From Legionella genomosp. 1 (GTDB lineage Bacteria; Pseudomonadota; Gammaproteobacteria; Legionellales; Legionellaceae): a DNA stretch of 6,509 nucleotides. The position numbers were made by a program, and so were the translations under genes. The DNA lies in assembly GCA_945867185.1 (NCBI GenBank), contig CAMBHM010000085.1, forward strand, positions 1 to 6,509, written 5' to 3'. Position 1 is the stretch's first letter, and each line of letters begins with the position of its first letter. The notes below the pieces were generated by a model. The model saw nothing but the letters and a program-made list of their open reading frames with translations, was not told where the DNA came from and did not search any database. Of this stretch, positions 1-5,424 are shown one piece after another.

Positions 1-172
1 CAGGTGTTTTTTTAACCACTTGAGGAAGAGGTAATGCTACAGGGAGCACAGTTGTTACATCGGATGAGTGCACTTTTCCAACAGGACTGATCCGCTGCTG
101 GATTTGCTCTCGAGACTCTGCTTGCAACTGAAAAGAGATCAAACCTAAAAAAAGAAATCCCCACCTATACAT
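1..172 (-). CDS. Probable exported cytochrome c5-like protein, N-terminal part only
   Basis: Seen: an open frame of 57 codons starts at the ATG at 172 and runs off the left edge. Residues 1-18 form a signal peptide, with a short basic start (Tyr-Arg), a hydrophobic core (WGFLFLGLISF) and a likely signal peptidase I site after LQA. There is no lipobox cysteine. The mature start, ESREQIQQRISPVGKV, resembles the segment preceding the haem domain in gammaproteobacterial cytochrome c5-type proteins, where an 'ERI-PVG-V' motif is usual. Family knowledge: such proteins are small periplasmic electron carriers. The CXXCH haem site would lie beyond the edge, so the assignment is an inference. AGGA at 180-183 sits 7 bases before the ATG. 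The gene follows the response regulator by 40 bases on the same strand with no terminator between, so cotranscription is likely. Sure of a real exported protein, less sure of the family. Confidence 0.6.
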   Translation of the reverse strand, partial: MYRWGFLFLGLISFQLQAESREQIQQRISPVGKVHSSDVTTVLPVALPLPQVVKKTP

Positions 173-179
173 GACACCA

Positions 180-183
180 TCCT
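180..183 (-). promoter_or_regulatory. Ribosome binding site of the exported cytochrome-like gene
   Basis: AGGA on the minus strand, 7 bases before the ATG at 172. It supports this start over the ATG at 180, which lies in another frame and overlaps the site itself. Confidence 0.6.
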
Positions 184-212
184 AAAATCATACCGACAAA
201 TGATTTATATTT

Positions 213-1232
213 CTACTCTGTTAATAATTCCTCCGCATCCAATTCTTCCAAATAGCGATGGTAGGACAGAATTTTTTGCTGACGCGCGCTCGTCACTGTT
301 TTCCCTGACAAGAAAGCATAATAAAATGTTTCTGTATCAGCAACCAGTCGCTCTGCGGGCACCAAACATTGTAGCCAGTCGTCCCAGGAACCATTCGTTT
401 GCCAGAATCCAGGGATTTTTTTTCCCCGAATGAGCGCTACCAATAAATCAGCATTTGCTCCCTGTGACTTTGCAAATTCTTGATGCGATTGGAGATCCTC
501 TGGCCGTTTGATAATTAAAAAACTCACATTGGCATCTTCATCCAACATGAAAAAGCTCCCTGCCTCATCCAACAAGTAATACTCAATGATGCCGTGTTTC
601 TTCCGAAACTCATTAAAAAACAACACAAACGTTCTGTCCTGCAAACAACGGGGTGGCGACACAGACAACAGTCTAACGACCATGTCGGACATAGCCTGAA
701 AATACTGCCCCTGCAACTCATAAATGCTTTTGGTAATGAGTTCTGCAGCATGCACATCGCTTTTTTTGATGTATCGATGAATCAACCCTTCATGAAAAGC
801 CGCAATGGCTAATTGCTCATCTGCCTGCCCAGTTAATAATATTTTTTTTATATTATTATTCTCAATCCGCCTACAAAATTCTAGTCCATCCATACCTGGC
901 ATCGCGTAATCAACAACCACCACTGAAATTTCTGCAAAACGATGGGGATTGTAGACTTCAGCATGAATCGCGGCCAACTCAGAGTTCAAAGTGTGATGCG
1001 TCAAAGGATAAATTTTTACTTCTGTATGCTTTTTCGCACAGTACTGACTAACCAATTCCAACGCACACTGTTTATGATGAATATAGTCCAATGCTTTTTG
1101 AGGCGCATCAAAAATACGATAAGCAACACCTTCATCTAATTGCAATACAAAATTCAATAAAAAATCACGGCTGTCATCCAAAAATAACGCCGTACTCGGG
1201 AAATAACATGTAGGGACTGAAACCTGATGCAT
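213..1232 (-). CDS. LqsR-like response regulator with enlarged receiver domain
   Basis: A 339-residue two-component response regulator, probably the partner of the kinase encoded just upstream. Seen: the N-terminal half is a receiver. It has the acidic pair Asp19-Asp20 after a hydrophobic strand (TALFLDD), phospho-acceptor Asp108 in VVVVDYAMPGMDG, switch residue Thr134 in ILLTG, and a lysine at 156/157 in YIKK. The acidic pair and acceptor are 88 residues apart rather than about 40-45, so roughly 45 extra residues lie between the first and third strands (about 50-100). The C-terminal half (about 180-339) shows no helix-turn-helix, GGDEF, EAL or HD motif. Length, acceptor position and enlarged receiver agree with what I recall of Legionella LqsR. 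The start at 1232 is fixed by AGGAGG four bases upstream; the frame stays open to 1541, but that part only shadows the kinase gene. Orthology to LqsR is an inference. Confidence 0.82.
   Translation of the reverse strand: MHQVSVPTCYFPSTALFLDDSRDFLLNFVLQLDEGVAYRIFDAPQKALDYIHHKQCALELVSQYCAKKHTEVKIYPLTHHTLNSELAAIHAEVYNPHRFAEISVVVVDYAMPGMDGLEFCRRIENNNIKKILLTGQADEQLAIAAFHEGLIHRYIKKSDVHAAELITKSIYELQGQYFQAMSDMVVRLLSVSPPRCLQDRTFVLFFNEFRKKHGIIEYYLLDEAGSFFMLDEDANVSFLIIKRPEDLQSHQEFAKSQGANADLLVALIRGKKIPGFWQTNGSWDDWLQCLVPAERLVADTETFYYAFLSGKTVTSARQQKILSYHRYLEELDAEELLTE
834..858. repeat. AT-only inverted repeat with T8 tract inside the response regulator
   Basis: TAATAATAT at 834-842 pairs perfectly with ATATTATTA at 850-858 across a 7-base T loop; the T run is 842-849. 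It lies in the coding sequence for NNNIKKILL, immediately before the conserved LLTG strand of the receiver. With only A-T pairs the hairpin is weak. It may simply reflect Asn, Ile and Lys codons. Confidence 0.45.
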
Positions 1233-1236
1233 AGCT

Positions 1237-1242
1237 CCTCCT
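1237..1242 (-). promoter_or_regulatory. Strong ribosome binding site of the response regulator
   Basis: A perfect AGGAGG on the minus strand, 4 bases before the ATG at 1232. It decides the start against the upstream in-frame codons that extend the frame into the kinase gene. It is much stronger than the site of the kinase, so the regulator is probably made in excess of the kinase. Confidence 0.8.
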
Positions 1243-1263
1243 GAACCGTAACAAAGACCCCCA

Positions 1264-1288
1264 ATACCATACTGCGCAGTATACCATA
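1264..1288. repeat. 14-base perfect palindrome between 8-base direct repeats, operator candidate
   Basis: ATACTGCGCAGTAT at 1269-1282 equals its own reverse complement over all 14 bases. It is overlapped on each side by a copy of ATACCATA (1264-1271 and 1281-1288, starts 17 bases apart). The element lies in the kinase-regulator gap and covers the candidate -10 hexamer and expected start site of the regulator promoter, where a bound dimer would block polymerase. The binding protein is unknown. An RNA hairpin is possible, but the palindrome has no loop and no T tract follows, so it does not look like a terminator. Confidence 0.5.
1278..1286 (-). promoter_or_regulatory. Candidate extended -10 promoter of the response regulator
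   Basis: On the minus strand the 91-base kinase-regulator gap contains TGG-TATACT: a five-of-six match to the sigma-70 -10 hexamer (1283-1278) with the TG extension one base upstream. No good -35 lies 17 bases further up (GGATCC), which is tolerated by extended -10 promoters. Transcription would start near 1271, giving a leader of about 39 bases that includes the strong AGGAGG. This would let the regulator and the cytochrome-like gene be transcribed independently of the kinase. Predicted only. Confidence 0.4.
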
Positions 1289-1323
1289 TCATAGATCGGT
1301 GGATCCTCTCAAAAATCTCTATA

Positions 1324-2631
1324 CTATGCGCGTAAGGTGTCACAATCGATAGGGAACGATAATATAAATTTGGTATATACCCCCTCTTCAGAATCGCAAG
1401 TGATATCCCCTCCAAATCGATGCATGACCAATTTACAAAAAGACAGCCCCAATCCGGTCCCCATAAAAGTTGTCGTATAAAAATGTTGAAACAAACGCGA
1501 TAACTGCTGTTTGGACATTCCTTTGGCTGTGTCTTGTACATAAAGATAATGATGATTGTCGCGAGATTCTGTCCACAAGATCATGTCCCCTCGTTGGGCG
1601 GTCGCTATCGCATACAGCGCATTTTTTAATAAATTAAATAACACATGTTGCATGAGTAATTTTGAACCCACAAATTGAAAATCCCCTTGCCAAGTCACAA
1701 GCGCGCGTGCGCTCGGTGACTGAAATGGGTACCTGACCATCGCCTCTTGCAAACACTCAGCCATAGAGCACGTTTCTAACACACAATTTTGCAAAGAATG
1801 CTCACGCCCCGCCTGTATCAACAACATATCAATCATCGTGTTGGCATAATTAATTTCCGTCATAATACGTTCGCTGATCCCTTCAAGCTGTCGCACACGA
1901 TTTTCACGCAAAGAGGACGGCAAAATCCCATGCTCTTTCGCCAATTGATAAGCAGCAAACAATGTTGGGGAGTGTTTTACAAGCGCTTGAGCACCGCTTT
2001 TTATACCTAACAATGGCGTGCGCAATTCATGAGCAATCATACCCGCTGCAGCAGCAATCCCGGCCATTCGCTGCTGTTGCAACAGCGCTGTTTTATAATT
2101 CACCGTTGAGCCCGCGAGAATCACAAACAACACGATAAGGCCTATCTCTAAATGTTCTTCCCCAAAATATACAGGGGTGGCAGTGAGCGTATATACGAAA
2201 AAGGCGAGGCCCCAGCCCAACAACAACACGACAGATAAACTCACTAGATCCAACAGCAACACCAGTAAAAAAACACTACACAACAACGACAATGCGGATA
2301 CAACACTCGCCTGATTCACTAAGAAAGAATAAGCGAAGAAAAAAGACAGTACATAAACGATGGTTACAAACCAATATAAGGGTAAATAAGGCTTCATCCA
2401 TACAGGCCAACGAGACGACAACATCAATCCAAGTCCTAACAAACTGCCTACAAGACGTAACCAACCATTTTCATAGGTTTGTGGAAATCCAACGGACCAA
2501 ATCCAATAAAACAAAGGAAACCCAATAAAGGCAATAGCCCCTACAGCAACCAATTGATGCGCTGAGCTTGCTAAATTATGTTGCATCGCACCATTAAGCG
2601 TGGTTACTGTTTTTTTAAAGACACTCATCAT
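1324..2631 (-). CDS. CqsS/LqsS-type membrane sensor histidine kinase
   Basis: A 435-residue sensor kinase of the inner membrane. Seen: about six hydrophobic helices (roughly 25-45, 57-73, 81-104, 109-129, 130-152, 161-177) with only short loops, then a histidine kinase core. The core has His201 in the H-box (AHELRTP), the N-box asparagine at 337 (NLLKNALYAI), a G1-type DTAKGM at 367-372 and the glycine-rich GTGLGL at 391-396. GFPLFYWIW and FPQTYENGWLR (about 37-59), and FFFAYSFLVN (97-106), closely match the membrane domain of V. cholerae CqsS as I recall it. CqsS/LqsS proteins sense alpha-hydroxyketones (CAI-1, LAI-1) and control phosphorylation of a regulator. Like LqsS and unlike V. cholerae CqsS, it has no attached receiver; that is in the next gene. 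The start offers two adjacent ATGs (2631, 2628) and only weak GACGGA upstream. No autoinducer synthase is present here, so the ligand is inferred. Confidence 0.87.
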   Translation of the reverse strand: MMSVFKKTVTTLNGAMQHNLASSAHQLVAVGAIAFIGFPLFYWIWSVGFPQTYENGWLRLVGSLLGLGLMLSSRWPVWMKPYLPLYWFVTIVYVLSFFFAYSFLVNQASVVSALSLLCSVFLLVLLLDLVSLSVVLLLGWGLAFFVYTLTATPVYFGEEHLEIGLIVLFVILAGSTVNYKTALLQQQRMAGIAAAAGMIAHELRTPLLGIKSGAQALVKHSPTLFAAYQLAKEHGILPSSLRENRVRQLEGISERIMTEINYANTMIDMLLIQAGREHSLQNCVLETCSMAECLQEAMVRYPFQSPSARALVTWQGDFQFVGSKLLMQHVLFNLLKNALYAIATAQRGDMILWTESRDNHHYLYVQDTAKGMSKQQLSRLFQHFYTTTFMGTGLGLSFCKLVMHRFGGDITCDSEEGVYTKFILSFPIDCDTLRA

Positions 2632-2694
2632 TCCGTCTATTATTCAGAAAGATCGTGCTATCATGTTGCGTCTAAACTCAGTCTACTGCAACCC
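2632..2694. promoter_or_regulatory. Divergent spacer between the kinase and hemC
   Basis: These 63 bases must contain, or lie next to, promoters for both the leftward kinase gene and the rightward hem operon. An extended -10 element is visible for hemC, but no convincing sigma-70 promoter is visible for the kinase. GTCTA occurs three times on the plus strand, at 2635, 2670 and 2681, the last two 11 bases apart, about one helical turn. These could be half-sites, but a five-base word repeats easily by chance. Confidence 0.45.
2656..2664 (+). promoter_or_regulatory. Candidate extended -10 promoter of hemCDXY
   Basis: TGC-TATCAT is a TGn extension followed by a five-of-six -10 hexamer at 2659-2664. 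The hexamer 17 bases upstream (TCTATT, 2636-2641) is a poor -35. A start near 2671 would give a leader of about 24 bases before the hemC ATG, with no clear Shine-Dalgarno in it. Confidence 0.4.
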
Positions 2695-3618
2695 ATGCTG
2701 CCAAAAATACTACGCATTGCTACACGAAAAAGCCCGCTCGCTCTTTGGCAAGCGCATCATATTCGAGATCAGCTGCTCACCCACTGGCCCACCCTGTCTA
2801 TTGAATTAGTTCCCAAAATCACCTCCGGAGATACCTTTCAACGCACGTCCACAGAAAGTGGCAAAGGGTTATTTGTAAAAGAATTAGAAGAAGCCTTACT
2901 CTCTAACGAAGCCGATATTGCTGTTCACTCGATGAAAGATGTGCCGGCAACCTTTCCAGAAGGCCTTTGTCTTGCTGCCATTGGCCCGCGACACAGCCCC
3001 TTCGATGCCCTGGTTAGTCCTCAATACGCCTCGTTAGATCAATTGCCAAAGCATGCACGAATAGGAACAACCAGTTTACGACGTCAATCACAATTGCTTA
3101 CAGCACGGCCTGATCTACATCTACTGCCCTTGCATGGCAACATACAAAGCCGATTGACCAAACTGCATGCAGGTGCCTTTGAAGCACTTGTGCTCGCCGT
3201 AGCTGGACTCGAGCGACTTGAATTACACCATGAAATCAGCGAGATTTTTCATGTCGATCTCATGCTACCTGCCTGTGGTCAAGGTGCCTTGGGAATCGAA
3301 TGTCGACAAGATGATCTCCTGATAAAACAACTCATTGCACCCTTAAATGACACACTCTCCACTTTGTGTATACAAACCGAGCGACAAGTCAGTGCTCAGC
3401 TAGGTGGCCATTGTCACGCACCTCTTGCCGTTTATTGTACGATGACTCACGAATTAGAACTTCTACTACGCGCTAAAGTAGGCAGCCCTGATGGGAGCCT
3501 CACCCTGAGCAACGTGCAACGCGGCAATGCCCATGAGGCGAGCTTATTAGCCCTACGATGTGCCGAAGCACTCCTTGCAAATGGGGCAAGAGCCCTTCTT
3601 GACAACACCTCCCTATGA
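2695..3618 (+). CDS. hemC: Hydroxymethylbilane synthase (porphobilinogen deaminase)
   Basis: A 307-residue cytoplasmic enzyme that joins four porphobilinogens into hydroxymethylbilane on a dipyrromethane cofactor; the family is usually 305-315 residues. Seen: RIATRKSPLALWQA (Arg11, Ser13), GKGLFVKELEEALL, HSMKDVP with catalytic Asp82, GTTSLRRQ (Arg129, Arg130), AVAGLERL (Arg174), PACGQGALGIECR and cofactor-attachment Cys240 in GGHCHAPL. After the first 40 or so residues E. coli positions are these numbers plus two (Asp84, Arg131/132, Arg176, Cys242). Oddity: the near-invariant RGN motif reads LHGNIQSR. His147 stands where E. coli has Arg149 (human Arg167), while the next arginine, Arg153, is kept. 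The ATG at 2695 matches the family N-terminus; the frame is open back to 2578, but that part lies in the kinase gene and its promoter. Upstream bases (CTACTGCAACCC) lack a Shine-Dalgarno. The stop overlaps hemD as ATGA. Confidence 0.96.
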   Translation: MLPKILRIATRKSPLALWQAHHIRDQLLTHWPTLSIELVPKITSGDTFQRTSTESGKGLFVKELEEALLSNEADIAVHSMKDVPATFPEGLCLAAIGPRHSPFDALVSPQYASLDQLPKHARIGTTSLRRQSQLLTARPDLHLLPLHGNIQSRLTKLHAGAFEALVLAVAGLERLELHHEISEIFHVDLMLPACGQGALGIECRQDDLLIKQLIAPLNDTLSTLCIQTERQVSAQLGGHCHAPLAVYCTMTHELELLLRAKVGSPDGSLTLSNVQRGNAHEASLLALRCAEALLANGARALLDNTSL

Positions 3619-4430
3619 CATTACAAGGGCTACGAGTCCTGAATACTCGTCCACACCATCAAGCTCAAGTCTTAAGCATGGCTATCGAACAGGCAGGAGG
3701 TATTGCCTGCAATCTACCCGCCCTTGCCATTCTTCCCACCCCACTGGCTGGCTGGTTCACTACTATGCCTGGACTATCACACATTCAACAGGCCGTTTTT
3801 ACCAGTACCAATGCCGTCACCTTTTTTTTTAACACCTTAAAAGACCACCAGCTGATTTACCCAAAAACCATCTATACCCTAGCTATAGGACAAGCTACAG
3901 CCCATGCACTGCTTAGCTGGGGCGTAGATGTAAACGATACACCTACTGTAGCAAACAGCGAGCACCTTCTACAATTAGACACACTCCTTCAAATCAAAGA
4001 TCAACACATCCTTGTCATAACAGGAATAAATGGAAGAAGAAGCATCGTTGACACACTCCGTCTGCGACTTGCCCACGTGATCGACTTAGCAGTCTATCGC
4101 AGAGCACTTCCCAACCCTGATCCAGAACTCATCGAGACATTGTGGCGTGTTCATCCGGTTGATATTATACTATTAACCAGCGAGCAAGCGATTCATCAAC
4201 TCTTTATTCTTTTTGGAAAACCCGCTCGCCGTTGGCTTTGTCAAACCCCGTGTGTGGTCATCAGTGACCGCTTGGCCCAAGTAGCCTACCAAGTAGGCAT
4301 GCGGTCCATTTTGGTTTCTCACCACGACTCGATATTGAACACGCTCAATGACTACAAAGAGGCTCGCGCTAAGAATACCCTCTCTTACTGGCGCCCAAAC
4401 CAAGGATTTCGTCATGACCGACAGCCCTGA
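3615..4430 (+). CDS. hemD: Uroporphyrinogen-III synthase
   Basis: Encodes 271 residues; the cytoplasmic enzyme cyclises hydroxymethylbilane with inversion of ring D to give uroporphyrinogen III. The family is poorly conserved, but the expected signposts appear in order. They are the N-terminal VLNTRP (8-13), VFTSTNAV (61-68) for the usual FTSxNAV, LAIGQATAHAL (89-99) for the usual VGxxTAxAL, ITGINGRR (135-142), LAVYRRALP (158-166), ILLTSEQA (185-192) and VVISDRLAQVA (214-224). The gene begins inside the hemC stop (ATGA), so translation is coupled. The C-terminus after about residue 245 is an extra polar and basic tail, part of which is encoded in the 17-base overlap with hemX, making the protein slightly longer than the common 245-260 residues. 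The Phe codons at 69-71 create a T9 run at 3822-3830. Context with hemC removes most doubt. Confidence 0.92.
   Translation: MTLQGLRVLNTRPHHQAQVLSMAIEQAGGIACNLPALAILPTPLAGWFTTMPGLSHIQQAVFTSTNAVTFFFNTLKDHQLIYPKTIYTLAIGQATAHALLSWGVDVNDTPTVANSEHLLQLDTLLQIKDQHILVITGINGRRSIVDTLRLRLAHVIDLAVYRRALPNPDPELIETLWRVHPVDIILLTSEQAIHQLFILFGKPARRWLCQTPCVVISDRLAQVAYQVGMRSILVSHHDSILNTLNDYKEARAKNTLSYWRPNQGFRHDRQP
4404..4407 (+). promoter_or_regulatory. Ribosome binding site of hemX
   Basis: AGGA within the end of hemD, 7 bases before the ATG at 4414. It favours this start over the in-frame ATG at 4348, which would add 22 residues read from within hemD. Confidence 0.55.
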
Positions 4431-5424
4431 GGCATCAACCACCGCCCCCTTGCAGCATGAACGTAAAAAAACACCACCTATGATCTGGTTAGCTCTAGGA
4501 GGAAGTCTCGCAGCACTAGGGGGCCTCTTCTCTCTCCTTCAAACAACCCAGCACATGCATCAACATCTTATGCAACAAGAAGCTGCCTTGGTTCACTTAA
4601 CTCGCAGTCAAGCCACCCTCGATAGAGAACTCCATATGGCAGAGATCACCTTAAAAACAAAAGTGACAGCCGTAGAAAAGCAAGTACAACACGTCATACA
4701 AAAGCGCGCTAATCAAACATCCGATTGGCTATTACAAAGAGCCCGATATTGTCTTGAGTTAGCCGCCATCACAACACAATGGAGCGAGGATACAACCACG
4801 GCTGTGGTGTTACTACAACAAGCTGATGCCGCTTTAGCACAGATTCCAGACCATCGCTTGCAACCTATCAGACAAGCCATTACTCATGAAAAAATCATAC
4901 TAAAAGCCATCCCAACACTCGATCTCACAGGGTTACTTAATCAACTCAATGCAGTCATCACCCTCATCAACACCCTCTCCATCCACGCCTTTGAAAGTCA
5001 TCCAAACAACCCTATGCCCGCATCAAAAGCAACTCCCAATTGGCGTGCGCACCTAAAAGACAGTGTAGGCCTCTTAGAAAAACTAGTAGTCATCCAACAT
5101 CATCCAGACCATCTACGTCCTATCCCTTCAGCCGCTTACGCTTCTCTTTTACGTGAAGAAGCAATACTCTATCTTCAAACAGCCCAGTGGGCTGCGTTAC
5201 AACATAACAACACGTTATTTCATACCTCCCTTACCCATGCTATTGAAACCCTGCAGACTGCCTTCTCTCCAGTTACAGAAGCCGCGACGGCCCTCTTCGA
5301 TCAATTACATACCCTGCAACAACTACAATTACAACTACACCAACAAAAACCACTCCTCAATAAGGCACTTCCCCTATTAAACCAATTCATTGAGGAATCA
5401 TCCCAAGGCGAAACAACCTCATGA
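4414..5424 (+). CDS. hemX: HemX family membrane protein of the haem operon
   Basis: A 336-residue protein of the HemX family. Seen: a short polar cytoplasmic N-terminus (1-22, with HERKKT before the membrane), one transmembrane helix at about 23-44 (MIWLALGGSLAALGGLFSLL), then a long helical region probably on the periplasmic side. Residues 45-100 are rich in Gln, Glu, Lys and Leu and look like a coiled coil. A family-typical patch follows at about 103-125 (SDWLLQRARYCLELAAI). The rest is helical and ends in a Gln/Leu-rich stretch (QQLQLQLHQQ, 302-311). HemX is often labelled uroporphyrinogen-III C-methyltransferase, but no SAM-dependent methyltransferase motif is visible here, so that label would be misleading. 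The biochemical role is not established; a scaffold or helper for haem synthesis at the membrane is a common guess. It overlaps hemD by 17 bases and hemY by 4. Confidence 0.88.
   Translation: MTDSPEASTTAPLQHERKKTPPMIWLALGGSLAALGGLFSLLQTTQHMHQHLMQQEAALVHLTRSQATLDRELHMAEITLKTKVTAVEKQVQHVIQKRANQTSDWLLQRARYCLELAAITTQWSEDTTTAVVLLQQADAALAQIPDHRLQPIRQAITHEKIILKAIPTLDLTGLLNQLNAVITLINTLSIHAFESHPNNPMPASKATPNWRAHLKDSVGLLEKLVVIQHHPDHLRPIPSAAYASLLREEAILYLQTAQWAALQHNNTLFHTSLTHAIETLQTAFSPVTEAATALFDQLHTLQQLQLQLHQQKPLLNKALPLLNQFIEESSQGETTS
5319..5339 (+). repeat. Short tandem-like repeat in hemX coding Gln-Leu alternation
   Basis: ACAACTACA occurs at 5319-5327 and 5331-5339, a 12-base period within codons for QLQLQL. 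Low-complexity coding sequence near the end of HemX. Confidence 0.5.

Noticed and set aside
187..215. TAGAAA, 17 bases, TATGAT on the minus strand as a promoter for the cytochrome-like gene
   Set aside because: The start would fall near 180, leaving about 8 bases before the ATG and placing the ribosome site at or before the start of the message, so it would not work for the leadered gene proposed.
200..433. Plus-strand open frame opposite the response regulator
   Set aside because: Composition is explained as antisense to the regulator gene; there is no ribosome site and no recognisable product.
1269..1282. The palindrome as a rho-independent terminator of the kinase gene
   Set aside because: It has no loop, the stem is short, and on the minus strand it is followed by GGTATTGGGGG rather than a T tract.
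1233..1541. In-frame extension of the response regulator by 103 residues upstream of 1232
   Set aside because: It overlaps the conserved ATP-binding end of the kinase in another frame, the peptide resembles no receiver start, and AGGAGG four bases before 1232 fixes the start.
2578..2694. In-frame extension of HemC by 39 residues
   Set aside because: It runs through the kinase start and the divergent promoter, and the family N-terminus matches the protein starting at 2695.
4348..4413. Earlier ATG for HemX at 4348
   Set aside because: The extra 22 residues are an out-of-frame reading of hemD; AGGA at 4404-4407 serves the ATG at 4414 and gives a normal family N-terminus.
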